A stretch of 64,000 bases of DNA from Hyaloscypha bicolor E. Its lineage: Eukaryota > Ascomycota > Leotiomycetes > Helotiales > Hyaloscyphaceae. The notes under the pieces were generated by a model. It was not told where the DNA came from, made no database searches, and was given only the letters and a program-made list of their open reading frames with translations. Location of the stretch: NCBI RefSeq assembly GCF_002865645.1, contig NW_020194575.1, positions 1,055,247 through 1,119,246 on the forward strand, read 5' to 3'. The position numbers and the translations under genes are program-made. This document shows, piece by piece, positions 34,238 through 45,216 of this stretch (position 1 is the stretch's first letter; every line of letters starts with the position of its first letter).

Positions 34238-35342
34238 ATGCCGAACTCAACAGCGGTCGATGCCGCCTTCGCCTTAGGCACAACCCTCGGTGACAACTGC
34301 CCCATCGTAGGCAATGGCGATCTCTACGGGCTGGGAATCCGTATCGGCCTGTATCTCCAAATCTTCACCGCTCAGATCTCTGGACTCGCGTCCCATGTCC
34401 TTGAAGTAGACGACAGCATCGGACACGCAGTCGTTATCTTTATCCTAGCGACTGGCACGGTCCTGCTCCGCCTTATCCTTCAGCAGAGAATCGAAGCAGT
34501 GGAAGTCTTCCCTATCTTAAGTCTGCTGGTTGTGCAGTTGGGAGCATGTAGAGTCCCGTTTTGGAAGAAGCCGATGACGGTTGCGATTTATCTCGGCGAG
34601 GTGGTCTGCTTGCTTAGTTTGACGACGTGGTTTTGGTTTCATGGGATGGATACGTTGCCTCGGAGTTGTAGGGACGATTATGCGTTTTTCTTTAAGAGGG
34701 TTAGTATTTGGAATTGGTTTCGGAAGTTCAGTCAGGCGGGTACCATTCTGGCGGTGATAGGAGGAGGAGGCGGTGTGTTGGTTTATCTACTCAGTGAGTT
34801 TACTGTTCCCAAAAAGGCTGCGAGTGACAAGAGACTGATGGATAAAAGTGTTACCTGCCCTCGTCTACTCGAACTTCTCACAATGGACACGAGGGTGGCG
34901 AAGGGAAGATCACAGGAGTGAAGAAGGAGAACACCCAGACATGGGCACCGGCTCCTTCGAAATTGCTTTCGAGCTGGGTATTGTGGTTTATGTGGAGATG
35001 GCGCTGAAGTGGAACAATATCTCTGGCGTCCATACGTTGAGTCAACCCGGACAGTTTATGCCGTTCTTTATTGCATTGGCGCAGTTCATAACGACATTTT
35101 ATCGCATTGGGAAGTATGCGCTTATTCAGTCGATGGAGGAGGATAACGGAGGCCCGGAAGGTGAGTTTCGGTTCAGTGCTTTTGGAGACAGATGCTGATT
35201 GATATATGCAGGTCATGACGATGAATGTCCGCACAATAAGAAAGATGAGAACGGCGCTGTCGTCCAGCTTGACGATCTGCAATCATCCACCGCGAGTAAT
35301 GATGGGAAAACGCAGACGGGAGTAATATCTACCAATGTATAA
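34238..35342 (+). CDS. Predicted 7-TM fungal membrane protein (paralog 2)
   Basis: Exons 34238-34793, 34849-35160 and 35212-35342 join in frame (introns 55 and 51 nt; donors gtgagt) and give 332 residues. The start 'CPIVGNGDLYGLGIRIGLYL' matches paralog 1. Hydrophobic helices follow in the same order, and the last has the paired motif 'PGQFMPFFIALAQFITTF'. Unlike paralog 1 it carries an extended hydrophilic, acidic tail ('MEEDNGGPEG' onward) that is probably cytosolic. The first intron falls just before a loop rich in R and E ('WTRGWRREDHRSEEGE'), where paralog 1 has its basic loop. Function unknown. Confidence 0.8.
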
Positions 35343-35429
35343 TAGAGAAGCTCTGGGGCGCAATTCTAAGGAAAATATCTGGTCAGTCAAGTATAGTTCA
35401 GACCTAGTCACAAGAGCCAAAATCAGAAC

Positions 35430-35715
35430 GGAAGAGCTTCCAAGTAATGAGAGTTGAAAGTGTCAAAGTATTTCCACGGTACTGTCATATCCTATTTACC
35501 TCTTTGTATGCTGATTTGTTGTGTTGTGACTGGGTATATTGGTTTCAAAGAATGCTTTGCAGCGTCGCTGAGCATGAAAGGCTGGGACTGTGTAGTGACT
35601 TCATTAGAACTCGCGGTCTTGCCCAATGCCCAGCATCTCTGAACTTCCTTCGGCCCCTTCAACGATCTCTCGAACGCTTTCCTTGGTATCGGGACTTGTG
35701 TGGCGCCCCAACAAC
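35430..35715 (+). repeat. Segmental duplication copy A
   Basis: This matches 39035-39440 in direct orientation with many substitutions and one block of about 110 bases missing: 'ggaagagctt.caag.aatg', 'gtgtcaaa.tatttccacg', 'tgctgattt', 'cttcgctgagca', 'acgatctctcgaacgctttc'. Both copies precede decayed 7-TM genes, so it appears to be a duplicated promoter and 5' end. Confidence 0.75.
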
Positions 35716-35770
35716 CATTTTGGTATGGCCTAGCATCAGATGCGGGGGGAGAAAGCAATCTTCTCCCTCG

Positions 35771-36058
35771 CAATTCCAGGATCAGCTTAATGCAGCGATG
35801 GCGAGGCCGAGGAGGCAACGCCCTCGGGTGCGGATTGAGTGATTGGTTTTATTAGGAGGGCTGATCGCTTTCTCTATTATTATTGTAGCGTATTTAATAA
35901 GGGTTAGTCGTGTCTCTGGGCTCTCGCAGTTTAATGCTGTGGGCCAGTTGATTCCCACTCTTATTGGGATTGCAGAGCTGACTAGTATTTCTTAGGGGAT
36001 TGTGATTAAGGGGTTGTTTCTTAGGAGGTGCTGGTTTTTGTTTCGCAAGCACTTCTAA
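35771..36058 (+). pseudogene. 7-TM protein C-terminal remnant (paralog 3), two in-frame stops
   Basis: The plus frame reads 'FQDQLNAAMARPRRQRPRVR' and then follows paralog 1 to its last residues ('GGLIAFSIIIVAYLIRV', 'NAVGQLIPTLIGIAELTS', 'CWFLFRKHF'). Two stops interrupt it: TGA at 35840-35842 and TAG at 35993-35995. At the TAG the paralog has Trp, so a G-to-A change (C-to-T on the other strand) explains it; the TGA is also explained if Trp was ancestral. It ends at 36058, 84 bp from the stop of the minus-strand HET gene, mirroring the HET/7-TM pair to its left. Confidence 0.85.
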
Positions 36059-36142
36059 CACCCCAAATTGATCAGGCGGTTTTGACAAAATTTATCAGCG
36101 AGGCAAAAGCCACTTTTTGCAACTGAAGCTTCCAATTAACAA

Positions 36143-38384
36143 TTACTTTGACCGATAGAAAATATTCACGTCTTGAACCGCGTTCTCCTCCCCTCCTTGG
36201 ATGTCAACAGAAAAAATTAAATCCCAGAACTCCTTTTCGATTTTCTTTGTAGAAGAACTTGCCGAGTAGTCTTGAATGTACTTCTCAAACCATGCTGGCG
36301 ATTCGAGCGTCGTAGCTTCATTGGACTTTTGGGATGCATTCTCTGCGCTGATTGATGTTGGCATGCTAGTCTTGATCTCCATGTGGGGGTTGAATGTAAT
36401 GTCTGCTCCATTTGAAACTGACTGGATTGTCACGATCTCCTGAGATGTTCGGTATTCCTTCTCCGCAACAATCATGGCCGACTCAACGGCCGTGATATCC
36501 TGGGATCGTCGGGTTGAGTTCTCAGCACAGCTCAACGTTGACTCGATAGTCCCGACCTCATTGGATCGCGGGGAGGCGATTTTTGCCCCAGGTGATGTTT
36601 TCTCTCGTTTCTCCTTGCAAATCTCGTCATGCTCTTCCTTCATTATGCCAACAATGTCTCCGTAGACGGAACCGTCAAGGTTGACACCAAAAATGACAGC
36701 TATGAATTCCAATATCTTCGAGATCTTGGGTCCGGCCCCAACGACCGTCCTCATGCTACCAATATATCCCTTCGACGGTCTGAATAGTACTCCAGCCCTG
36801 CCCCCGCGCTCCAAACCAAACTCAAATGGAGTCGCTCTCTGGCCGGGACAGGTGGACCCAGCAGCGAAGAAGGCCACAGACATAGCTTTACTTCGGGATA
36901 TGAGCCTCCTACCCCTTAGTGATGACAGTAACACTCCTCCAAGTATCCTCCACCAGCCAGGTAGCCTTGGCTCGACAACTCTGAAGTTATAAATCTTTTC
37001 AGTCGGCTTCTTTGAAGGTTCCTCTTGGGGGAAATAGATAGTTTCGAGGTTTTGTTGCTTGTAATCACTGAGAGGTGGTTGAGTCTTGACCAGCTGATCA
37101 AGTCGTGTCCGGACGAATCTGTTATCGTCCGTGAGGGCAACGTAGATCCCGATTGGGTGTTTTTTGGCGTCACCCTGGAGGTGTTCTTTGCGGTCGGCGC
37201 AACCAAGTGTTACCATATGATCCTTTCCATCCAAAGTGCAGATTAAGGAAAGTCGGATTTTCAAACCACGATTCGACATCCTATACGCCGACTGAGGCTC
37301 AAAATATGGAATTCGAATCAATGACGAAGAACCGGCGAACGAAGCGGGAGAGGAAGCCAGTAGACCGTGCGTCGAAGGCGTCGAAGGCCCTTGGTTTTGA
37401 CTCCATGCAAACAGCGAATGATCGTCGGATTGTTTCATAATAGTTTTCTGCAACCGTATAAACGCTTCTTTGCCACCCTCGCTGTAGAATAAAGACATGC
37501 GGACACCAAATATCCCGAGAAGACAACTAAATAAACTCCGAATTAGTATCTTTTCATGAGTTCTTTGATATGGCGAGGAACGACGTGGCGGAATTCGTTC
37601 GATGAAAGTGACTCTGTCTTTCCTCAAACTCGAACGGCATTCGAAGAGTAAATGAAACTGTACGATATACTTACTAGGCAATATCTTCGGGTCGAGTCGT
37701 CTTCCGCCCCGAGGCCCAGGGCATTCTCTGTGCAACACTACTGTTTTTCAGAGCATCCTGCTCGCCCGCCAAGACTTCCGTACTTATGCCAGTAATCTCG
37801 GAAATCAAGCCACACATGTCTCTGTCGCTTTTGCTGAGAATATATTTCCAATCGTGACTATAAAACACTAAAGCTTTAGGCGCTATCAGCTCCTGGAGGG
37901 TCCATCCTCTCTTGAACCATTTGCTTTCTTTGAACTTTTTTACTTTGAACGCTTCTTTTTTAAACACTTCTTCTTCAACTGCCTCTTCTTCCTCTTCTTT
38001 CTTCTCTGTGTTGAGTGGGGGAGCATCACCCACATCGTAGTCAGCGAGATATGCATAGCAGATTTTTGCCCCCTTATACCAGCTGAACATGGAACTGATG
38101 GCTTCTGAGAGCTCAACGTTGTTTCCCTTATCAATACAACAGGTGTCTGCCCAGACGTATCCATGGCCATGTTGCTTAGCTTTCCTGCAGCAGTCTCTAA
38201 TTTTGCGGTACCCTTTTGTCCCCTTCCTCGTTCTGTTTTCGATATCTTGATACCTCAGCTCCTCCGCCTCCTTCTCCAACCATGTGTGTGACAGAATTGC
38301 GTAGTCGGGTTGGTTACCCCCCCAGAACACTTCGAAAGGGAGGGCCTCTCCGTTGAGGAACTTGTCCACGTTGAGGAGCCGCAT
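36143..38384 (-). CDS. HET-domain protein, intact, 697 aa
   Basis: Exon 1 (38384-37675) and exon 2 (37526-36143) join across a 148-nt intron with donor gtaagt, phase 2. The HET domain is complete: 'MRLLNVDKFLNGEALPFEVF', 'DYAILSHTW', 'KGYRKIRDCCRKAKQHGHGY', 'VWADTCCIDKGNNVELSEAI', 'CYAYLADY', 'FKRGWTLQELIAPKALVFYS', 'CLLGIFGVRM', 'GGKEAFIRLQ'. It differs from the split paralog by a Glu/Lys-rich insert within the HET domain ('EKKEEEEEAVEEEVFKKEAF') and by an array of about five 20-residue repeats near the C-terminus. The last part ('WFEKYI', 'STKKIEKEF') is shared with the paralog. Such proteins set off cell death on non-self recognition in fused hyphae. It lies tail to tail with the decayed 7-TM gene at 35771-36058. 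Confidence 0.9.
36298..36600 (-). repeat. Coding 60-bp repeats in the HET protein tail
   Basis: Successive units read 'TIESTLSCAENSTRRSQDIT', 'AVESAMIVAEKEYRTSQEIV', 'TIQSVSNGADITFNPHMEIK' and 'TSMPTSISAENASQKSNEAT', flanked by partial units 'ASPRSNEVG' and 'TLES'. They are about 20 residues each with a loose pattern [TA]x[EQ]S...AE...R/K S[QN][DE]. The split paralog has no such array. Confidence 0.75.
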
Positions 38385-39034
38385 AGTTCAGGTGAATAGT
38401 GGTTGGCGGCTGCGTAGCCTAGCAAGTGGTAGGAGTAAAACAGCCTTGCAAATGATGGGAGCATTATATCCTCATCAATGAGGAAAGTGGCTCAGGTGAG
38501 GGCAGGACTTATAACCTCAAGGGGCGTGGAAGAACTTGCAGGAGAGCAGAGCGTGAGTCATATTTCCTGCTTCCATGATCAGCCGCATCTCTTGATGTTG
38601 TGGCACCAAGGCTGTGCCAGCCACAACGCCCGATGTGGATGGGTATAATGGACGACGTGCGCCACGTGACGTTAAAAAGCAATCAGTTCTTCCCGCCTAA
38701 CATTTCATCTCTCCAATATCCAGGAACGAGAGAAACGTGTCATTTAAGGTAGGTTTTAAAGGAAATCTTCTAGTGATTCTGAGATATCGATTCCGCACGC
38801 GATAGAGTTGAACAGACCGAAACCACACTCCCGAGGTCAATCTTCGCCGATTTCTGAAATTTCCAAGACAGGCTCAAATATCAAAGAGCGACAAGAAGGA
38901 TCCTAAAGTATAATTCCGCACTTGAGCATTGAGACCCCAAAACTCCCAAGATTCAAGAGAGGAACGACCCCTCGCCCAGTGTTGGGGGGCAAAAGGGGCA
39001 CCCGAGGGCGAGTTTAAGCGAGGTTAGAAATGGA
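38385..39034. other. 5' region of the HET gene
   Basis: Upstream sequence of the intact HET gene. It contains GTGACG/CACGTGACG-like motifs (about 38663-38672). No gene is recognised. Confidence 0.4.
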
Positions 39035-39440
39035 TACGGAAGAGCTTGCAAGGAATGGGGTAAGAGAGTGTCAAAATATTTCCACGTTTTTGTCATTTCC
39101 CCTTTTCCATTTTCCTGCTGATTTGCCGTTTTTACTAGGTAGGATTGGTTTCTATACAAGGCTCGCATGTGTGGCTTCGCTGAGCACGTGAGGGTGGGTT
39201 GCACAGTGCCACGATGAGGACCTAGACTCTTGCCCAACCCCCAGCCCTAGCAACATCTCAAAACAATTTTACAGATACTGCCTGACGGCGAACCTAATTA
39301 TCACCCAAAATGACCCCAGCTCGATGGCGAGCAGCGATCCAACAGCTATTACCGAAGCCTCTCGGAACTTTCTTCGTCACCTTAAACGATCTCTCGAACG
39401 CTTTCTTGGGTATCTTTATTCTCGGGATGTGTGTGGCATT
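39035..39440 (+). repeat. Segmental duplication copy B
   Basis: Direct-repeat partner of 35430-35715. It carries about 110 additional bases, including the leader and start region before 'gatctctcgaacgctttct'. Confidence 0.75.
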
Positions 39441-40398
39441 ATCAGTCCCACTCCTCGGACCAAGGCTTTACATGCAACCCAAATTTCTACGGCTTGGGGG
39501 ATCCGAGTCGGTATCTACCTCTAATGGGTTGCGTCCCTCCTTGTAAACCCCTTCCTCCCGGGTGGGCGACGCTCCATGGCCGTTGCCTATGGTGGCTTCG
39601 CATTTGCTCTCGTCGCGCTTCTGCTCCTGATCTACCAGGACAGCTGCACCTACAACGCTGATATGATTATCATTCTTAATATCCTCTGGGTGGGCGACAT
39701 CTAGGCCATCAGCCAATTACCAGTGGAACATTCGACGCGAAGGACGTCGATTGGTCGGAATTCAAAGTTGTGCCTCTTCTAATTCCTCTAATTGCCATCT
39801 CGGCTTGGTCCTGGATGCGAGTAAATATATTTGGCGAAGTATATTCTGCTCCGACTCCTGGAAGGGGCAGTTTCTTTCTCTCCTCCCATGTTGGACCATC
39901 AAACATGAAGCCTGCGAGTCAGTTCGTGGCCTTTTCGAGTGTTTGGTTTGCGAGCATCCCTGTGTAGGGGGTGATTCCCTACGTTGCTGGCTTTAACAAG
40001 GCGTGGTGGTTTTTGTCCGTTTTTTCTCCCATGGTACTCTTTACATTTTGGTAGGTGGTGTTCATTTCTATATACTGGTCTGTAGAAGAATGCTTTAGAA
40101 CGTTGATAAATAAAATCACAAAAATTCCTTAAACTGGGCCAATTGGGCTCAACGGAGAAGAGAGGAGGAATGTGAATGGTAGGTAACCTTTTGCTAACTA
40201 ACTTTGTGCATTTCAATATACCAATTGAATGTTTCAATGAATTTCGCGCTTGTTGGGTTAGTTATGTGCGTATGGTCTGTTCTTTCGGTCGAACTTTCTC
40301 TGAGGTGGAATGGAGTATCGGGGATATCTGATATTGCTTCGACTGGTCAGGTGATTCCGTTAGTGGCTGGATTTAGGCCCATGAGTACGGTGGTTTAG
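39310..40398 (+). pseudogene. 7-TM-like protein, decayed (paralog 4)
   Basis: Pieces in order: 'CNPNFYGLG' (39470s), an extra G in a run of five that shifts the frame, 'IRVGIYL' followed by TAA (39522-39524), 'WVASLVNPFLPGGRRSMAVA', 'FAFALVALLLLIYQDSCTY', TAG (39702-39704), 'DVDWSEFKVVPLLIPLIA', 'ISAWSWMRVNIFGEVYSAP', TAG (39965-39967) and near the end 'VELSLRWNGVSGISDIAS', 'TGQVIPLVAG'. The start motif and the final GQ-[VLF]-[IM]-P motif match the other paralogs. TAA and TAG can be reached from CAA and CAG by C-to-T. It is broken by at least three stops and one frameshift. Confidence 0.8.
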
Positions 40399-40685
40399 AA
40401 ACTGATCTGTAAAAGATAAGGTATGAGGTCCGTCTTTAATCCTGGGCTAGGCGCCGAACAAAGTAGGAGTAAGAAAGTGTCAAGGGTGGACTATCGATTG
40501 TGATCCAGAGGCCTGACAGCACCTGACAATGTTCCTTTTGGAACATGAAATTTTGTTTCTCATTACCCAACCAAGTATTTATTTGATGATTGCTTTTCCC
40601 CTTCACTTTTCAATCGCCAAGTTCTCCAAAATTAAAGATTTGCCTTTCTAAAGGCCCCCCCCCCTCCCCCTCCCGCTTTGGTGAT
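40399..40685. other. Intergenic, poly-C-rich
   Basis: A C/T run lies at about 40651-40678. This is the 3' region of the FMP42-like gene; nothing else seen. Confidence 0.4.
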
Positions 40686-42767
40686 TCAGTGACGCAGCTG
40701 GGAACCGTTGCTATTTTGTCGATAGGGTGAAGAACTGTGAAAATTGTATTGATTCTCCTCCACGGGAATCAACGGTTGCCGTTCAGGATCCAAACATCCA
40801 CCGGGCTCTCCAACACCAACGATTTTTCCTTGATACCAAACGAACACAACCAGCACCGCCCCAACCCCAAACCCAGCAGCAGCAAGAACGACATTCACTG
40901 GCGTAGGATTGCCATGGAATGCCTCGAGAGTGAGCGCGTCGACGCCGTACTGACTCAGATTGACGAGGCCTGAGAGACAGATAATAGCCCCATAAACCTT
41001 GCCAAAAGTTTTAAAACCAAACACCTTCGTTGCATAATCGCTACCCAAGGTTCATTAGCTCCAAGTCTAACCCTCTCGATTAGTGTCTGGGGGAAAGACT
41101 TACGACATAGCAGAATAATAAAGCGGCCTTAATAACACGAACAGAAACACTGTCAAATACGCTGCCCAAACAACCGGTATAGAATTCAATATCCCAATGG
41201 ACGTGCTGAGCGCCACAATAACAGCCAGCGCCATCGGTACGCTCAGATTATCCAGAAACAGCCCAATGAACGGCGTACATATGACTCCACCAACTGGAAG
41301 TGCGACGTCAAACAGATGGTTGATCCTCGCTGCCAGAGCTTCAGACCTGAGCATGTACTCATACTGGCTTCGGATGGTAGCGATGAAGTAATTCATCCTC
41401 AGCATTTGCAGGACGGTGAGGAGTGTGATGAGTGTAAACCAGGGGGTAAGCATTTGTTTGCGGGCAGGCTGGCCGTGAAGAGCACCCCATACTGCGCTTT
41501 TTGTTTGCCGCTCGAGCTCGAGCTCGGCTCTTTCTTGTCGGTCACTCTCGTCCCCAAGAAGTTTGTTCAGTTTGCGGAGCTTCTTCTTGCGGCGGATAGA
41601 GCGTTGTTGTCGAACGCGGGAAACTTCACTATCGCTGGAGAGCGCATCGTCGGATGTGTGGACATCCCGAGCTGGGTCCTTCGCTCTTTCCAGCTTCTTG
41701 TCTAACAGCGGGACAGTGTCGTAGCTTTGAGAAGGGAGTATAGCGAGTTGGGAGATAAAAATCAGAACAGGGACAAGTGTATAGAACAGGAAGAATCTGT
41801 CTGGAGTAAAAACGTGGTTTGTTGCTTCGTATACCATTCGATAAAACAAGAACACGGCAGCTGAGGCGTCGAAGGATCCTGTGATGAGAGCTACAATGGT
41901 GCCTGAATACTTCGGAAATGCATTGGCCATCTGGAAAGATGGGACGAATGTGAAAGTTCCTCCCAAAGCGATGAAGAAATTACCAATGAGGTAGCCATCG
42001 AATTCAGGGATTGCAAAGGCATAAGACATGAGGATGCTGCCGGTAGCGAGGAAGATGCTACCTAAGATTCCGCAGATTCGAGGGCCATAGCGGTCGAGAA
42101 TTGCTCCCACCGGTAAGGCGGAGATGTTCGTGGTTATGGAAGCTAGGGTGAAAAATAAGTTCAGTCTAGGATGGTCAGCTCGATTCCAAAGTGATAGACA
42201 AGGTGAAAATATACGAATACTACCTGATGTCTTGTTCCAAGCAGACTTCGACATCCAGTTTCAGCTCTTCACCGGTACATTGTTCTCGATAAACACCTTC
42301 TGAGATAAGGATGGGCTTCAGAGCAGCAAAGCCAAACACAATCCCGGATGCGAGCCAACAGACAAGAACGGTAATAGCTACTTGGACTGTATTGTGTAAG
42401 AAACTTCCGGGACAATCAAAGCAGAGGCAGATTTCGAATGTAAAATAAGTCCAGGGAACATTTGGAGGGTTTGGCTTTTGAATGTGCAATCATTTGATGG
42501 AACATTCGGAAGAAGACTATTCGTGATCCAACTTGAACTTGGGCATTGAAGATTTGAAAATGAATGCTCCTCAACAAATCGCTCACCTGTTCGTCTTGCT
42601 TTTGAAATCTTGTATGCCGGAATATGGTCTGCTTGGTCTTCAACAAGTCGGGGAGGTAAGGGATCAAAGCTTAAAACCCGCCGAAGAACATCTTCGGACT
42701 CGATCAACGGTTCAAGCCATTCACGGTCTGCTCCTTCTGTGGACGCGATGTGTTGGGCTAAAGACAT
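40686..42767 (-). CDS. Major facilitator protein, FMP42/LAT3 (SLC43)-like
   Basis: Four exons (42767-42587, 42386-42224, 42165-41104, 41040-40686) join in phase and give 586 residues. A hydrophilic N-terminus (about 60 residues) is followed by about 12 membrane helices: 'VAITVLVCWLASGIVFGFAA', 'FFTLASITTNISALPVGAI', 'RICGILGSIFLATGSIL', 'LIGNFFIALGGTFTFVPSF'. A long basic central loop ('RSIRRKKKLRKLNKLLG') separates the halves, and 'LDRYGPR' is the MFS loop 2-3 motif. Yeast Fmp42 is a little-studied vacuolar or mitochondrial-associated protein; animal SLC43 members carry large neutral amino acids by facilitated diffusion. The substrate here is therefore a guess. The ATG at 42767 gives an acidic leader typical of the fungal family. 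Confidence 0.88.
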
Positions 42768-43455
42768 TCGCGGTGGTGGTCTCGCTACTGACGATTGGAC
42801 AGAGCTAGCAAAAAGGGGGACCGCTCGGGAGGATCAAGAGTCCTGACGGCGAAGAGCCTAGTTTTTGAATACAAGAGAGGAAAGGTAAGAATCAGCCCAC
42901 ATCTATATACCGCCGCGTTATCCCTGTACGGAACAAAAATCCGGGCATGCGAGCCTCGGAGGCGTTATATTAAGCAACCCTTGTCAGGCCTAGAAGCGCC
43001 GCTGCAGTCTAACACACCTCCCAGATAGAAAAGCGGCACTAAGGTTACTTCGTAACTTGGAGTATGTTCAGTTTTCTAAAAGCTTTATTTACATAGGGAG
43101 AAAGACGAGTTTTTTTATTTTTTATCTTTTATATCTTTCTGGGACAGTAGAAGGAAGCAATATATAATTTCCTCCTCCTCCAAATCCAAATGAATGTTCA
43201 AGTTAACCCAGGGCATTCAAGAACTGAGTGCTGCCTTTTCAGCGCCTCTTGACCCCGCACCGCCACTATCAATGCGGCGCGGCCGCTTGCAGAAACTTTT
43301 CTTTGCGCTACGTCACTAGCAAATTCCAAACATCACGAGCATCACCATTTTCAAGCGTCACTCTTTCCTATCTGTTCATTCCAAATACAGCATCGAATGG
43401 CATGCTTGCGCTGTATATCTTATGTGAACTTGGATATCACTAGATCTTCCATGCC
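42768..43455. promoter_or_regulatory. Divergent intergenic region between two transporters
   Basis: The FMP42-like gene (minus) and the Avt3-like gene (plus) start 690 bp apart, back to back. Short open frames here (42795-43028, 43228-43443) are not convincing. A T-rich stretch at 43110-43135 is the only notable composition. Confidence 0.4.
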
Positions 43456-45216
43456 ATGTCTCTCGACCGCTCTCCTTCAGCAGAGGACAGACGACGCGCC
43501 GAAATAGTCTCCAGGCACCTCGACCCCGCCTACACCGCCCAACTCGAAGACGCATCACCCCCCTCCCCTCCTCGCAGCTCTCACATAACGCAAACCTCGC
43601 AGAGCTCCAATGGCTCGGCACAGGAGCACGAGAGCTCTCTGAAACTGCAAGGAGGAGATATCCATCGTGATCTCTACAAAATCAGTGAACGAGGGCGAGG
43701 GAGTCCAATCCAAAGAGCGCAGACATTCTCGCATCCCCAGAGACCGAGCTTGGTGGAAACAGCTGCAGAGCAAAGAGAGCCTGGTGGTTTTCGACGTCAC
43801 TATGTGTTACAGCAGCGTGCACAGAGCTACGCTGCTCCGATTACAAGGAACTTTGTCGCTTTTCTGGATCTATATGGCTCCTTTGCAGGGGAGGATCTCG
43901 CAGACTCGGACGATGAGAATGCGATTGAGGATGAAGAAGACGAAGAGGAACAACGACTATTGGCAGGAGACGGACAAGATGGGGAAAGAAGACCGCTGAT
44001 TGGGAGACGGAAGACTTCAAGAGCTGCTAGCAGGCCAGGTGATGCCTCTCTCACCAGGACATTCTTCTTGCTACTCAAATCATTCGTTGGGACCGGCGTA
44101 CTGTTCCTGCCAAAGGCTTTTAAGAACGGTGGCTTGTTGTTCTCATCCATCGCCCTTGTGACAGTATCCGCAGTCTCTTGTATGGCTTTTCACCTCCTCT
44201 TACAATGTCGGGCACGATATGGTGGAGGATACGGTGATATCGCAGAGGCTGTGGGAGGCAAAAAGACACGTTCAATCATCTTAGCCTCGATTTCCCTCTC
44301 TCAACTAGGCTTCGTTTGCGCGGGCATCATCTTCTTCGCCGAGAACGTGTACTCTTTCCTAAAAGCCGTGCTCAAAGCTCCATCCCCGCTTTCAATTAGA
44401 GCTCTCATCGGAATCCAGCTCTTTGTCCTCATTCCACTAGCCTTTATCCGCAACATCTCCAAACTGGGCGGGGCAGCCTTACTCGCAGACGTTTGCATCA
44501 TGCTTGGACTCAGCTACATCTATTACTTCGACATCTCGACCATCGCCCACGATGGCCTCAACGACACCATCCGGCTGTTCAATCCCCGAGACTTCACACT
44601 CACAATCGGAAGTGCGATCTTCACATTCGAAGGCATTGGCCTCATTCTGCCCATCCAATCGTCCATGAAACAACCGCAGAAATTCGAGAGGCTGCTCTTC
44701 ACTGTAGTTTTGATCATCACCGTTGTCTTCCTATCAGTGGGTGCTCTGAGCTATGCTACATTCGGCGACAAAACTACAGTCGAAATCATCAGTAACCTTC
44801 CGCAAGATAGCAAGCTCGTCAACGCTGTGCAATTCCTGTACTCTCTCGCCGTCTTAGTCGGGGATCCCGTGCAACTATTCCCCGCCATGAGAATCATCGA
44901 AGGAACTCTCTTCGGCCACCGCTCAGGAAAACGAGATACAAAGACGAAGTGGAAGAAGAACGCTTTCCGGACGGGCATCGTGTGTCTTTGTGGGATTATA
45001 AGTGCATTGGGGGCTGCGGATCTGGATAAATTTGTTGCGTTGATTGGATCTTTCGCATGTGTACCGTTGGTGTATATCTATCCGCCATATTTGCATTGGA
45101 AAGGTGTTGCCGAGAGCAAGTATTCGAAGCTGGGAGACATTGCACTAATGTGTCTTGGGTTAGTGGCGATGATCTACACGACTGCTGTTACAATTATGCG
45201 TTGGTCTGAATCGTAG
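43456..45216 (+). CDS. Vacuolar amino-acid transporter, Avt3/Avt4-like (AAAP family)
   Basis: A single exon of 586 residues. A long hydrophilic N-terminus (about 1-190; Ser/Pro-rich with an acidic 'DEEDEEEQRLLAG' motif that could be a sorting signal) leads into eleven helices starting 'TRTFFLLLKSFVGTGVLFLP', the hallmark first helix of the amino acid/auxin permease family. 'AIFTFEGIGLILPIQSSMKQ' is the family's sixth helix region. Yeast Avt3 and Avt4 export neutral amino acids from the vacuole, so a vacuolar location and export role are inferred. The first ATG at 43456 follows a CT-rich leader. Confidence 0.92.
   Translation: MSLDRSPSAEDRRRAEIVSRHLDPAYTAQLEDASPPSPPRSSHITQTSQSSNGSAQEHESSLKLQGGDIHRDLYKISERGRGSPIQRAQTFSHPQRPSLVETAAEQREPGGFRRHYVLQQRAQSYAAPITRNFVAFLDLYGSFAGEDLADSDDENAIEDEEDEEEQRLLAGDGQDGERRPLIGRRKTSRAASRPGDASLTRTFFLLLKSFVGTGVLFLPKAFKNGGLLFSSIALVTVSAVSCMAFHLLLQCRARYGGGYGDIAEAVGGKKTRSIILASISLSQLGFVCAGIIFFAENVYSFLKAVLKAPSPLSIRALIGIQLFVLIPLAFIRNISKLGGAALLADVCIMLGLSYIYYFDISTIAHDGLNDTIRLFNPRDFTLTIGSAIFTFEGIGLILPIQSSMKQPQKFERLLFTVVLIITVVFLSVGALSYATFGDKTTVEIISNLPQDSKLVNAVQFLYSLAVLVGDPVQLFPAMRIIEGTLFGHRSGKRDTKTKWKKNAFRTGIVCLCGIISALGAADLDKFVALIGSFACVPLVYIYPPYLHWKGVAESKYSKLGDIALMCLGLVAMIYTTAVTIMRWSES

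Noticed and set aside
43456..43999. Alternative frames overlapping the transporter N-terminus
   Set aside because: The 586-residue frame has the full transporter; the others are shadows.
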